NCBI GenBank assembly: GCA_944323285.1
Contig: CALURV010000032.1
Span: 25,391-89,390, forward strand
Reading direction: 5' to 3'
Source: Candidatus Gastranaerophilales bacterium
GTDB taxonomy: Bacteria; Cyanobacteriota; Vampirovibrionia; Gastranaerophilales; Gastranaerophilaceae
DNA length: 64,000 nucleotides
Positions 27,915-38,343 of the stretch are shown one piece after another. The translations under genes were made by a program, and so were the position numbers. The first letter of the stretch is position 1. Every line of letters begins with the position of its first letter. Under the pieces are notes generated by a model. That model did not search any database, was not told the origin of the DNA, and saw nothing but the letters and a program-made list of their open reading frames with translations.

Positions 27915-28523
27915 CTATATCTCCTGACTTGGTTTAGGTTGTGTATTAACAGTAACAACTTTATCAATCATACCATAAGCTAAAGCTTCTTCCGGAGTCA
28001 TGATATAATCTCTGTCTGTATCTTTTTCAATCTTTTTAATAGATTGTCCTGTATTTTTAGCTAAAATTTCATTTAATGATTTTTTAATTCTGATAATTTC
28101 AGCAGCTTGAATTTCAATATCAGTAGCCTGACCTTGAGCGCCGCCTAAAGGTTGGTGAATTAAAACTCTTGAATGAGGTAGAGCCATTCTTTTTCCGGGA
28201 GTTCCTGAAGATAATAAGAACGCACCCATAGATGCAGCTTGTCCTAAACATATTGTAGATACATCTGCTCTTATATGCTGCATTGTATCATATATTGCAA
28301 AACCTGCTGTTACACTTCCTCCTGGAGAATTAATATATAACATGATATCTTTCTCCGGATTCTCGCTATCTAACAATAATAGCTGTGCAACAATTAAATT
28401 TGCAACCATATCATCAATAGGGGTACCTAAGAAAATGATTCTTTCTCTCAATAATCTGGAGAAAATATCAAATGATCTTTCACCTCTGCTTGATTGTTCT
28501 ATAACTACGGGTACAAAACTCAT
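27915..28523 (-). CDS. clpP: ATP-dependent Clp protease proteolytic subunit ClpP
   Basis: 202 residues. This serine protease forms the tetradecameric chamber. The catalytic Ser lies in [11 protein letters not shown] and the His in [10 protein letters not shown]; the Asp follows in the D-R-D-Y-I region. It sits between tig and clpX, the usual tig-clpP-clpX order, 28 bases after tig. Confidence 0.97.
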   Translation of the reverse strand: MSFVPVVIEQSSRGERSFDIFSRLLRERIIFLGTPIDDMVANLIVAQLLLLDSENPEKDIMLYINSPGGSVTAGFAIYDTMQHIRADVSTICLGQAASMGAFLLSSGTPGKRMALPHSRVLIHQPLGGAQGQATDIEIQAAEIIRIKKSLNEILAKNTGQSIKKIEKDTDRDYIMTPEEALAYGMIDKVVTVNTQPKPSQEI

Positions 28524-28551
28524 ATTTTTCCCTTTCTAATATCCTAGTTAA

Positions 28552-29853
28552 TTATTTATTTACATAATTTATTTTTGCATTATCTAATAATAATTTAGTA
28601 ACTTTTTCGGTTATAACCTGTTGGTTAATTGAGTGTAATAAGTTAACATTCTTTTGAATTTCTGCCACTATATTATCAGGTGTTGTTCTATATATAGCAG
28701 CCAAATCACCTATTTTTTTCTGTATATCTTCTTGAGTTACAGATAAATTTTCAGTTTGTGCAATTTTCCCTATAATCAAAGAAGTTTTAATTCTTTTAAC
28801 AGCTTCCTCTTTTAATTGTTCATATACTTTTTGATGACCTTCTTTTTCAAGCATTTTATCAAAGTTACCACCTTGCATATTAACTCTTTGTTTAAATTCT
28901 CCCATTAATGCTTGAATTTCTCTATTTATCATTGCATCTTGTATCTTTATATCAATTTTTTCAAATAAAGTATCGAGTATTTTTTCAGTAGCTCTTTTAT
29001 CATTTTCTGCTTTTGCAGTATTATCAACATATTTTTGAATATCTTCTTTTAGAGCCTCTAAAGTTGTAAATTTAGGATTTACTCTTTTTGCCAAATCATC
29101 ATTTATTTCAGGAAGAACTTTTTCTTTTATTGAATTAATTTTTATATTAAATTCAGCGTCCTTACCTTTTAATTTTTCATCATGATATTCATCAGGGAAT
29201 TTAACATTTATTTTAAATTCTTCACCTGTTGCTTTATCAACAAGCTGTTCGGCAAAACCCGGAATAAAGTTAGAATGAGCTAAATCAAGCATATAACCTT
29301 TAGCACTACCGCCTTTAATTTCTTCACCTTCTACATAACCGTTAAAATCTATATTTACAATATCTGTATCTTTGGATTTTCTATCTGTAACATCATTTAA
29401 TGAAGCAAATCTGTCTTGAAGTGTTTTCAATTCTTTTTCTACAGCGTCATCAGCTTTTTTAAATTCTTCTATTTGTATATCTAAACCTTTATAATCACAT
29501 AAATTAACTTCAGGTCTTAATTCAAATTTAGCAACTACTTTTAAAGTCTTATCATCAGCAAATTCATAAGACTCAACATTAGGTGCACTAACTAAATCAA
29601 AATTATTTTCAGTAATAGCAGATTCAAAAATTGTAGGTAATAAACTATCTAAAACTTCTCTTTGAAGAGCTGCAATACCAACATATTTTTCTAATACTAA
29701 TTTTGGAGCTTTTCCTTGTCTAAAACCCGGTACATTAACCTTTTGAGCAAGTTTTCTGCAAGCTTTATCATACTCAAAAGAAGTAACTGCAGGTTCTATT
29801 TCAATGTTTAATTTAACTTCATTGTTGTCTAATTTTTCGATTGTAACTGTCAT
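28552..29853 (-). CDS. tig: Trigger factor (ribosome-associated chaperone and prolyl isomerase)
   Basis: About 434 residues from the ATG at 29853, which has aaaggtg upstream; an in-frame GTG at 29886 adds 11 unlikely residues. Trigger factor binds nascent chains at the ribosome exit. The N-terminal ribosome-binding segment contains V-P-G-F-R-Q-G-K-A-P. The central FKBP-type domain (G-Y-V-E-G-E, about residues 155-240) and the helical C-terminal domain follow. It is first in the tig-clpP-clpX operon. Confidence 0.94.
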   Translation of the reverse strand: MTVTIEKLDNNEVKLNIEIEPAVTSFEYDKACRKLAQKVNVPGFRQGKAPKLVLEKYVGIAALQREVLDSLLPTIFESAITENNFDLVSAPNVESYEFADDKTLKVVAKFELRPEVNLCDYKGLDIQIEEFKKADDAVEKELKTLQDRFASLNDVTDRKSKDTDIVNIDFNGYVEGEEIKGGSAKGYMLDLAHSNFIPGFAEQLVDKATGEEFKINVKFPDEYHDEKLKGKDAEFNIKINSIKEKVLPEINDDLAKRVNPKFTTLEALKEDIQKYVDNTAKAENDKRATEKILDTLFEKIDIKIQDAMINREIQALMGEFKQRVNMQGGNFDKMLEKEGHQKVYEQLKEEAVKRIKTSLIIGKIAQTENLSVTQEDIQKKIGDLAAIYRTTPDNIVAEIQKNVNLLHSINQQVITEKVTKLLLDNAKINYVNK

Positions 29854-30035
29854 TGTTTCACCTTTTCTAATTAATTTGATTTTCACATGCCCTAAAAGAT
29901 AGAAAACCTATCTTACTACAGATAAGATTATAACATAAATATATTTCTTTCAAGAAAAATAGACAATTTAGAGTACTATTAAAAATAATATAGTCTATAA
30001 AGATTATGTTATAATATAAAAAAAGTGAGGATGAT

Positions 30036-30503
30036 ATGAAAAAATTATTTATTATATTAGGTATTATTTTGTTTACACATAACATTTGTTTTGCATCAGC
30101 AATGGGAGGATATGATGCAGGAAGCATTAACAGTCAATATATGCGTGATTTAAGAATTCATGAAATGGCTACGAGAGAAAGAAATAAAAATGCAATAATT
30201 AATACAAATGTAAAAAAAGAAAATCAAATACCAACTATTCCTGCAGCCTCAACAATTAAAACAGTCAAATTTATTAATAATAAATCAATTCCGTCAAGTG
30301 ATTTAACAAGAATTTTAGCAGGCAAATTAAATGTAGCTGCAACAGAAGAATCAATAGCAGACATAAGAAAACAAGTTATTAAATATTATCAAGCAAATGG
30401 ATTTTATTCTGCACTTGCTTTTCCTGATACAAGTAATCTAAAATCAGGAGAACTTATCATAGAAATAAGAGAAGGCAGTAAAAACTCAATTGTTGTTGAA
30501 TAA
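30036..30503 (+). CDS. Orphan POTRA-domain exported protein
   Basis: 155 residues. A signal peptide (about residues 1-21, ending C-F-A-S-A) is followed by a low-complexity linker and then a single POTRA domain (about residues 75-152). The domain shows V-K-F-I-N-N-K-S-I-P-S-S-D-L, K-Y-Y-Q-A-N-G-F-Y-S-A and E-L-I-I-E-I-R-E-G, like the POTRA of two-partner secretion transporters. No beta-barrel follows and none is encoded nearby. It may be a stand-alone periplasmic adaptor. A strong RBS (gtgagg) and terminator mark a single-gene unit. Confidence 0.78.
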   Translation: MKKLFIILGIILFTHNICFASAMGGYDAGSINSQYMRDLRIHEMATRERNKNAIINTNVKKENQIPTIPAASTIKTVKFINNKSIPSSDLTRILAGKLNVAATEESIADIRKQVIKYYQANGFYSALAFPDTSNLKSGELIIEIREGSKNSIVVE

Positions 30504-30522
30504 GTTATCATTTTAATAAATT

Positions 30523-30562
30523 AAAAATTACACATTAAGATAAACTTAATGTGTAATTTTTT
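30523..30562. terminator. Intrinsic terminator after the POTRA gene
   Basis: A 16-bp stem (30524-30539 with 30545-30560), loop of 5, then T residues. Confidence 0.9.
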
Positions 30563-30575
30563 AAACTTAAAAAAA

Positions 30576-30624
30576 CCGTAAACTAAAAAAAATACTTATA
30601 AATAATCATATTTATTGTTTACGG
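30576..30624. promoter_or_regulatory. Inverted repeat before the 162-aa gene
   Basis: ccgtaaac (30576-30583) and gtttacgg (30617-30624) are perfect inverted arms 33 bases apart. The right arm touches the likely ribosome site (gggaag) before the ATG at 30635, and the AT-rich spacer could hold the -10 region. It could be an operator pair or an RNA hairpin that masks the ribosome site. Confidence 0.4.
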
Positions 30625-30634
30625 GAAGTGTGTT

Positions 30635-31123
30635 ATGGGCAGATTGCCAAAATATTTTTTTGTCTGGTTTTTAGTGTTATTTTTTATACCTTATTGCAGT
30701 TTTGCGCTTGAGCTTGAAAATACTGCAGATAATCCAAGACTTGTTAATTTAACGCCTCAACAATTCAGAACCCTGGATACTATAGAAAAAAGAATTTATA
30801 ATAATTCTTTTTACAATGAAAATACTATTGATAGAATAGAAAGACTTGAACTTGATTTATTTCATGAAATAAGAAAAGGAACTCCGACCCAAAGAATAAA
30901 TACACTTAGAATAGAGAGTACAAAAGTTGCACTTCGAGGTACAGCTATGACCCCTATGATGCAAGATACATTTAATACAAGATATATCAATCCAAGAGGA
31001 GAAGATGCACCTGCTTATTATGATGATGTTGGTATAATTGATGGTCTAATACGTGTTTGGTGGCCTGATTTTTACGATAAAATATCTGAATACAGAAAAT
31101 ATAAAGAAGCTAATTTCTTTTAA
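30635..31123 (+). CDS. Exported protein with an R-x-E-x-L-type helical motif, unknown function
   Basis: 162 residues. A signal peptide spans about residues 1-25 (ends S-F-A). Next comes L-T-P-Q-Q-F-R-T-L-D-T-I-E-K-R-I-Y with D-R-I-E-R-L-E-L-D-L-F-H. Short helical segments of this kind recur in cell-envelope proteins of cyanobacterial relatives, as far as I recall. The C-terminal part is Tyr/Trp-rich (R-V-W-W-P-D-F-Y-D-K). Function not known; periplasmic location inferred. Confidence 0.72.
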   Translation: MGRLPKYFFVWFLVLFFIPYCSFALELENTADNPRLVNLTPQQFRTLDTIEKRIYNNSFYNENTIDRIERLELDLFHEIRKGTPTQRINTLRIESTKVALRGTAMTPMMQDTFNTRYINPRGEDAPAYYDDVGIIDGLIRVWWPDFYDKISEYRKYKEANFF

Positions 31124-31137
31124 TATTTTGCCCAATT

Positions 31138-31201
31138 AAATTTAATCTAGTATCGTTCTTTGTTACCGAGTCATCCTCGCTAACAAAGTACTCACCTTTT
31201 A
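31138..31201. repeat. Interspersed hairpin repeat, copy C
   Basis: It shares aaatttaatctagtatcg and a 13-bp stem (31158-31170 with 31176-31188, loop tcatc) with copy A. A T-G wobble in copy A is a T-A pair here, a compensatory-type change. It lies beyond the end of the convergent NAGPA-type gene. The stretch 31202-31284 up to the D-type modules is non-coding, with several imperfect inverted stretches. Confidence 0.6.
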
Positions 31202-31284
31202 AAAACTCTGCTCACCTTCGTTTCACTACGGATACAAGCTCACACAAAAACAAAGTTTTTGGTTCGTTTTGTAAAAAAAATTCA

Positions 31285-31329
31285 CTCACACTTTCAGCTT
31301 ATCGTAAATTTTTTCTCGGACAAATTTAA
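31285..31329. repeat. Two-module intergenic repeat, second copy
   Basis: Bases 31310-31329 match 1744-1763 directly (19 of 20). Bases 31285-31304 match 1720-1739 only as the reverse complement (18 of 20). The second module overlaps the stop codon of the NAGPA-type gene. Confidence 0.5.
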
Positions 31330-32549
31330 GCACGAATTCGTACCGAAAGTGCATTACTTATGGAAGAAGAATTTTTTATATTAGTTCCACTTAAAATAGT
31401 TCCGTCAACATACATAACTGTAGAACTTCCGCCATCTAAATTTATAGCTTCATAACAACCTAATTCTTTCATTAATCTTCCAAGCTCAATTAAGGTAACA
31501 CCGCTTGAGCCTTCTTTTCTGCCGTCAACAGTAACCATAATCATTACATTATCCTTAGTATAACCTATAGCAGTTCTTGGATTTCTTCCTGTAATTCCGT
31601 TTAATTTTTGGCTGGTTGCATCTACAAAAACACTTCCGTTTTTAATTAAATATGGTCCACCGCTTATTATATGGTTTACATCTTCCCAATTTGGATTCAT
31701 TTTATATTTAAGTTCTAACCTATCACCTATTTTTAAACCGGCTATTTTATCTTTAGGCGCAGATATAACATAGCCATTCCTTGGAATATTAATAGGATAT
31801 GATGATATTTGTTTAATTACATTATTGCTAACAGCTATATGAACACTTTCTTTTTTTGTAGCAGGTGATTTTACTCCCCATAAAGGAGTATAAACCAATA
31901 CTTGTGTAAACATCATTCTTGGTTGATTTATATTATTCAAATTAATAATTTTATCATCCTTTTTTATATATCCTTCAAAAGAGACCCTTGAGGTTTTAAA
32001 ACCTAAATCGCTAATTCCAAATGCAACCCTGTCATATATAGGACCTGTAATTATTTGATTATTTATCATTAAAACACCTAAAGGAGTACCCGTATCTTGT
32101 TTAAAATAAGTACCATTTACGGCAATTTTAGCATCCGCAGCTATATTATTTATTCTTTTTCTTGAATGCATTTTTTCAGAAGCCATTTGAGGAATAATTT
32201 CAATATTCGGATTTATATTTCTGTTTATTTCTGCAACATTAATTTTTATTTTTCTTTTATTAATTATTTTATTAAGCCTTACATAAACAATGCCATCTGC
32301 TACTTCTCTTATTTCATTTTTTTGATATTTACTTTTTAAACTTTCCATCCACTCTTGACGCAATAAAAAAAGAGCATTCAACTGCTCTTTTTTCATAATA
32401 TTCTCATGGATATAGTATTTTACAACATTCTCACCCGCATTAAGCTGCATACCTCCGCCCGAGAAAAAAGCCATTAACAAAACTACAATTCCCAATTTAT
32501 AGACCATTTTCTCTAAACAAATATTTCTTTGTTTAGCTAGTGCATACAT
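31326..32549 (-). CDS. Phosphodiester glycosidase (NAGPA-domain) family exported protein
   Basis: 407 residues. A hydrophobic segment at about 19-37 acts as a signal or anchor. The NAGPA/DUF2233-type domain in the C-terminal two-thirds shows A-V-N-G-T-Y-F, G-I-T-G-R-N-P-R-T-A-I-G and the core I-N-L-D-G-G-S-S-T-V-M-Y. The eukaryotic relative removes GlcNAc from phosphodiester-linked sugars; bacterial members act on envelope glycans or exopolysaccharide. Start supported by aaggaa upstream of the ATG. It is a single gene, divergent from the next unit. Confidence 0.85.
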   Translation of the reverse strand: MYALAKQRNICLEKMVYKLGIVVLLMAFFSGGGMQLNAGENVVKYYIHENIMKKEQLNALFLLRQEWMESLKSKYQKNEIREVADGIVYVRLNKIINKRKIKINVAEINRNINPNIEIIPQMASEKMHSRKRINNIAADAKIAVNGTYFKQDTGTPLGVLMINNQIITGPIYDRVAFGISDLGFKTSRVSFEGYIKKDDKIINLNNINQPRMMFTQVLVYTPLWGVKSPATKKESVHIAVSNNVIKQISSYPINIPRNGYVISAPKDKIAGLKIGDRLELKYKMNPNWEDVNHIISGGPYLIKNGSVFVDATSQKLNGITGRNPRTAIGYTKDNVMIMVTVDGRKEGSSGVTLIELGRLMKELGCYEAINLDGGSSTVMYVDGTILSGTNIKNSSSISNALSVRIRA

Positions 32550-32684
32550 ATTAATGTTTCCTTATACTACAATTGTAACATATTTCCCATGGTTTTTCAA
32601 GTGGTTGTTAGGATTTATAAAGAAAATATAATATTTAAAAAATAGAAAAAAAGAGTATAATAAAATTAAAAATAAGGAGGATTA

Positions 32685-33098
32685 ATGAAAGATATAGCTG
32701 TCAAATATTTTATGGAAGGATATTCTTGTTCAGAATCAATAGTACAAGCAGCGGTAGATAAAGGATATGTTTCAAAAGAAATATTAAGCATAGCAACACC
32801 ATTTTCCGGAGGAATGGGTGTAAGATGTTTATGCGGAGCGGTTGCCGGTGCACAAATTGTTATAGGCGCAATATTTGGAAAAAATAATAATGAGCATGAC
32901 GGTAAAAAAGCCAGAGCACTTGCTAAAGAATATAATGAATTATTTTCCCAAAAATATAAAGTCAATTGCTGTAAAGTTTTAAGTGCAGGTTTTTCTGATT
33001 TTCATTCTATAGAAAGAAGACAGCATTGTTCTTCAATAGTTAAGGATAGTTGTACAATTCTCGAAAATATTTTAAAAGAAAATTTGGTGAAAATATAA
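32685..33098 (+). CDS. C-GCAxxG-C-C family cysteine-rich protein
   Basis: 137 residues. The arrangement G-Y-S-C-S-E-S-I, then G-G-M-G-V-R-C-L-C-G-A-V-A-G-A, then paired C-C and a later Cys matches the C_GCAxxG_C_C family, thought to be redox or metal proteins of unknown function. RBS aaggagg is optimal. Its stop overlaps the start of the alcohol dehydrogenase (taatg), so the two are translationally coupled. Confidence 0.88.
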   Translation: MKDIAVKYFMEGYSCSESIVQAAVDKGYVSKEILSIATPFSGGMGVRCLCGAVAGAQIVIGAIFGKNNNEHDGKKARALAKEYNELFSQKYKVNCCKVLSAGFSDFHSIERRQHCSSIVKDSCTILENILKENLVKI

Positions 33099-34240
33099 TG
33101 AAATCTTTTACATATAAAAACCCAGTTAAAATAATTTTCGGAAATGGAACTATTAATCAAATTGGAAAAGAAATAAAACCTTATGCAAAGAAAGTTCTTT
33201 TAACATACGGTAAATCAAGCATTAAGCAAAATGGAATATATGAAAGAATAATAAATTCTCTTGATGAAAATGATATTGAATTTGTAGAATATGCAAATAT
33301 TCAAGCAAATCCGATATTATCACATGCTAAAAAAGGAGTAGAAATAGCAATAAAAAATAAAGTAGATGCCATTTTAGCCGTTGGCGGAGGCAGTGTAATT
33401 GATGAAAGTAAAGCAATTGCACTAGGCTGCACTAATGAAGATAATATATGGGATTTTGTTATAAATAAAGCAAAACCTGAAAAAGCACTGCCTATATTTA
33501 CCGTTGTAACCATTCCTGCTACAGCATCAGAAATGAATGCTACTTTTGTTATTACAAACGATAAAACAATGGATAAATTTGCATATACAAATGAACTTGT
33601 ATATCCAGTTGCATCAATATTAGACCCTGAATTAACACTAACAGTTTCTAAAGAACAAACAGCATATACCTCTGTTGATATAATAGCGCATTCAATAGAA
33701 GCATATTTTACAAAAGAAGATGATTTTGCCCCATTTTTAGATGGTTATGTTGAAAATTTAGTAAAGAGTGTAATTGCATCAGATAAAATCTTACTTCAAG
33801 ACAGCAAAAACTATGAAGCAAGAGCAAATTTAATGTGGACAGCAACTATGGCTTGGAATGGACTTACAAATTGCGGTGCAGGCTGTTTTTATGCAAATAA
33901 TCATCAAATGGAACATCCAATAAGCGCTATCTATGGCATAGCTCATGGCGCAGGTCTTGCTATATTATTACCGGCTTGGATGAAATACTTTAAAGAAGAA
34001 AAAAAAGAAAGATTATCTAAATTCTTTAAAGCAATTTTTGATGAAGATAATGTTGATATTGGAATTAAGAAATTTGAAGATTTTTTAAATGAAATAGGAG
34101 CTCCTATAAAATTTAAAGACATAGGAATTGATAATCCTGATATAGAAGAATTAACAAAACTTGCAATAATAGGAGGCTATCAAAGAGGCTCTAATTTAAA
34201 AGAAGAAGATATAAAATCAATATATAAACTTGGATTATAA
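33098..34240 (+). CDS. Iron-containing alcohol dehydrogenase (YqhD/butanol dehydrogenase type)
   Basis: 380 residues from the ATG at 33098, which overlaps the upstream stop; an in-frame ATG at 33050 lies inside the previous gene. NAD(P)-binding motif A-V-G-G-G-S-V-I-D, and metal ligands in the D-I-I-A-H-S-I-E and G-I-A-H-G-A-G-L-A helices. The sequence F-G-N-G-T-I and T-A-T-M-A-W-N-G-L fits the YqhD/BdhA branch, which reduces aldehydes. It probably helps to discard reducing power during fermentation. Confidence 0.9.
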   Translation: MKSFTYKNPVKIIFGNGTINQIGKEIKPYAKKVLLTYGKSSIKQNGIYERIINSLDENDIEFVEYANIQANPILSHAKKGVEIAIKNKVDAILAVGGGSVIDESKAIALGCTNEDNIWDFVINKAKPEKALPIFTVVTIPATASEMNATFVITNDKTMDKFAYTNELVYPVASILDPELTLTVSKEQTAYTSVDIIAHSIEAYFTKEDDFAPFLDGYVENLVKSVIASDKILLQDSKNYEARANLMWTATMAWNGLTNCGAGCFYANNHQMEHPISAIYGIAHGAGLAILLPAWMKYFKEEKKERLSKFFKAIFDEDNVDIGIKKFEDFLNEIGAPIKFKDIGIDNPDIEELTKLAIIGGYQRGSNLKEEDIKSIYKLGL

Positions 34241-34245
34241 AAATA

Positions 34246-34716
34246 TTATTCGGGTAATTTGCAAACATCAATCCAATTTTTATATTCTGAATACTTTTCA
34301 AGCTCACCAATAGATAATTCAATAGCGCTATTTGCGCTTCCGCAAGCAGGAAAAACCGTAGTAAATCTTTTTAACGAATCATCTAAATATACATCAACTC
34401 CTTTATTAATACCAAAAGGGCAGACACCACCTACTGCATGACCTGTTATTCTCTCAACATCATCAAAAGGAATCATTTTTGCTTTTGCTTTAAAAAATGT
34501 TTTATATTTATGATTATCGATTTTAGCATCACCTGCAGTTACAATTAATATAGGCTTTTCATCAACTAAGAAAGAAAGAGTTTTTGCGATTCTTTTTCCT
34601 TCACAATTTAAAGCTTTCGCTGCAAGTTCAACAGTTGCACTCGATAATTCAAGTTCAATAATTTTACTATCCATATTAAATTGTTTAAAATATTCTTTTA
34701 CTTTTTCAATTGACAT
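34246..34716 (-). CDS. YbaK/EbsC family aminoacyl-tRNA deacylase
   Basis: 156 residues. The domain hydrolyses mischarged aminoacyl-tRNA in trans. Motifs are R-I-A-K-T-L-S-F, the invariant-lysine region D-H-K-Y-K-T, and G-H-A-V-G-G-V-C-P-F-G. It is convergent with the alcohol dehydrogenase (5-base gap) and divergent from atpD. Specificity (Cys-tRNA-Pro or other) cannot be read from sequence alone. Confidence 0.9.
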   Translation of the reverse strand: MSIEKVKEYFKQFNMDSKIIELELSSATVELAAKALNCEGKRIAKTLSFLVDEKPILIVTAGDAKIDNHKYKTFFKAKAKMIPFDDVERITGHAVGGVCPFGINKGVDVYLDDSLKRFTTVFPACGSANSAIELSIGELEKYSEYKNWIDVCKLPE

Positions 34717-34758
34717 AAAATTATCACTTTCTAATGTAAAAATATATCCAATAGAATT

Positions 34759-34787
34759 TTTACATTTTTTTTTTACAATTGTATAAT
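34759..34787 (+). promoter_or_regulatory. Predicted promoter of atpD-atpC
   Basis: TTTACA (34759-34764), 17-bp spacer, TATAAT (34782-34787); the transcript would start about 25 bases before the ATG at 34819. RBS aggggc. Confidence 0.65.
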
Positions 34788-34800
34788 AAAAATATTATAA

Positions 34801-36225
<1,425 letters not shown>

Positions 36226-36233
36226 GTGATTAA

Positions 36234-36638
36234 ATGTCAGATAAAATTATTCATTTTAAATTAATAACACCTGAGAAAATTGTTTTTGAAGACGATGTTG
36301 AAGCAGTATATGCTCAGGGAGAAAGAGGAAGTTTTGGAATATTACCTAATCACATTCCTTTTATGTCTTCTCTTGCAGTAGATGTTGCAAAAGTTATTAA
36401 AAACGGAGAAGAAAAAACATTTTCAATAATTGGAGGTGCTCTTCAATTTAAAAATAACGAAGCAATTATTTTAACAGAAGCAGCAGAATGCGGAAGTGAT
36501 ATTGATACCGCCAGAGCTCAACTTGCAAAAGAAAGAGCTGAAGCAAAATTAAGTACAGCTGAAACTCAAAGAGATATAAAACTTGCAAATGCAGCATTGG
36601 CAAGAGCAATGGCAAGATTAAAAGCCGCTTCTAAATAG
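36234..36638 (+). CDS. atpC: F-type ATP synthase subunit epsilon
   Basis: 134 residues. An N-terminal beta sandwich (G-S-F-G-I-L-P-N-H-I-P-F) and a C-terminal two-helix region (A-L-A-R-A-M-A-R-L). It couples rotation to the F1 head and can inhibit hydrolysis. It starts 8 bases after atpD. Its 3' end overlaps the convergent DUF1796-like gene by 8 bases, with no terminator between. Confidence 0.95.
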   Translation: MSDKIIHFKLITPEKIVFEDDVEAVYAQGERGSFGILPNHIPFMSSLAVDVAKVIKNGEEKTFSIIGGALQFKNNEAIILTEAAECGSDIDTARAQLAKERAEAKLSTAETQRDIKLANAALARAMARLKAASK

Positions 36639-37260
36639 TTATCTCTTTTATAATTTTTAGACAAAAATCAACTATTTGTTTTTCAAAAATTATTCCTTCT
36701 TTTGTTGAATAATATTTTTTCTTCCACCAATTATTTTTATATTCCTCACTTGGAAATGGTATTTTTAATATATCTATTCCGTAAACAGGCTCTGTTATAT
36801 TCTGAGTATCTATAACAATAAATCTAAACGGTTTACCCTGTCTTTTTTCCTTTAAATTTTCAAATAGACTTTCAATATCAGAACAATCTCCCAGTATTTG
36901 CACAAATAAAATCGGATTGGGATTTTCTATAATATTTCTAAAATTATTGATTCTATTTAGATATTTTTCTATTAGTTTATCTTTATCTTTTTTCTTAAAT
37001 ATCTTGTCATGAACAAATTCTATACAATCAGGTTCTTTTACCCAAATTTGTTTATCTTCTCTAAAATTTAAATTATAGAAAAATTCTTTAAAATCATCTT
37101 TTATAGACTTTGTTATTTCTCTTGTTTCAAAAACAGCAAGGTCAAAAGGATATGTTACTTCACCAAAAATTTTAGAAGGTTTAACCTTCCATCTTGTTAA
37201 TATTGTTCTTGGCATACAGTTTTGACCTAAAGGTATTATTTTAATTTTATTTTTATTCAT
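36631..37260 (-). CDS. DUF1796-like putative papain-like cysteine peptidase
   Basis: 209 residues. The opening I-P-L-G-Q-N-C-M-P-R with the Cys at about residue 15, then Y-P-F-D-L-A-V-F, and a central C-I-E-F-V-H-D-K match the layout of DUF1796, described as putative papain-like cysteine peptidase. The function of that family is unproven. No signal peptide or membrane segment. Such genes often sit near surface-polysaccharide genes, which is not so here. Moderate confidence in the family. Confidence 0.65.
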   Translation of the reverse strand: MNKNKIKIIPLGQNCMPRTILTRWKVKPSKIFGEVTYPFDLAVFETREITKSIKDDFKEFFYNLNFREDKQIWVKEPDCIEFVHDKIFKKKDKDKLIEKYLNRINNFRNIIENPNPILFVQILGDCSDIESLFENLKEKRQGKPFRFIVIDTQNITEPVYGIDILKIPFPSEEYKNNWWKKKYYSTKEGIIFEKQIVDFCLKIIKEITI

Positions 37261-37419
37261 TCCATAATAATAATAAAATTTAGTATAATTTTCAATTTTA
37301 GTTTATGTTTAAAAGCTTTTTATTGTATAATTACTATTATAAAAATGCCGTCGCATTAAATAATATTTATTTAATTTTTTATTACAAAATAATAAAGCAT
37401 AAAATTAAAAGAGGTTTTA

Positions 37420-38271
37420 ATGAAAACATATATAAAAGAATATTTTTTTCTGACAGTTGGTGCATTAATTTATGCATTTGCCATTGAAGCATTTCTTGTT
37501 CCAAGTAGAATAATTGACGGCGGAATAACAGGTATTTCAATGATATTAAATACCCTTACAAAACAGCCGTTGGGAATGTTTATTCTTTTAATAAACTTAC
37601 CGTTTGTAATACTAGCAATAAAAAAACTTGGTAAAAGATTTGTATTTTCAACATTCTTTGCAATACTTGTATTCGCAGGTGGTGTAACATTTTTTAGCCA
37701 GTGTTTTCATGGGCATTGTATAATAGAGAATCTTGAATTATTCTTAGTTTCAATATTTGGCGGTTTAATATTAGGCTCTGGAGTAGGACTTGTTATTAGA
37801 AACGGAGCTTCTCTTGACGGAACAGAAATTTTAGCTATATATGCAACAAAGAAAATACCTTTTTCTGTTGGTGAAATAATTATGTTCATTAACTTATTCA
37901 TATTCACGGTTGCAGGTTTTGTTTATGATTGGCAGCATGCCCTGTATTCAATAGTTACTTATTTTATTGCATATAAAACAATGGATGTTGTTATTGAAGG
38001 TTTAAATGAATCAAAGTCAGTTTTTGTTATAACTGATTATTCTTCTGAAATAGGTAAAGACATAATGGAAAAAATGGATGTAAGTGTTACCTATATTGAT
38101 GCAGAAGGTGGATACTCAGGAGCTAAAAAAAGAATTGTTTATTGTGTAATTTCAAGACTTCAAGTTCAAAAACTTAAAGAAATTGCTAAAAATATTGACC
38201 CAAGAGCATTTATTGCAATTGAAAATGTATATGAAGTTGAAGGGGTAAGAGTTAGAAAAAGAAAAATTTAA
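37420..38271 (+). CDS. YitT family membrane protein (DUF161/DUF2179)
   Basis: 283 residues. Five to six membrane segments in the first ~200 residues, with V-P-S-R-I-I-D-G-G-I-T-G and N-G-A-S-L-D-G-T-E. A C-terminal soluble DUF2179 domain contains Y-C-V-I-S-R-L-Q. The family's role is not established; transport or regulation is suggested. RBS agagg. The 159-base gap before it is AT-rich, with no gene I can support. Confidence 0.9.
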   Translation: MKTYIKEYFFLTVGALIYAFAIEAFLVPSRIIDGGITGISMILNTLTKQPLGMFILLINLPFVILAIKKLGKRFVFSTFFAILVFAGGVTFFSQCFHGHCIIENLELFLVSIFGGLILGSGVGLVIRNGASLDGTEILAIYATKKIPFSVGEIIMFINLFIFTVAGFVYDWQHALYSIVTYFIAYKTMDVVIEGLNESKSVFVITDYSSEIGKDIMEKMDVSVTYIDAEGGYSGAKKRIVYCVISRLQVQKLKEIAKNIDPRAFIAIENVYEVEGVRVRKRKI

Positions 38272-38343
38272 TATTTTTTGAAAAAATAGTATTTTTGAGT
38301 TAAATTAAATATAAATACAAGTGAGATGACAGGAAATTATAAA

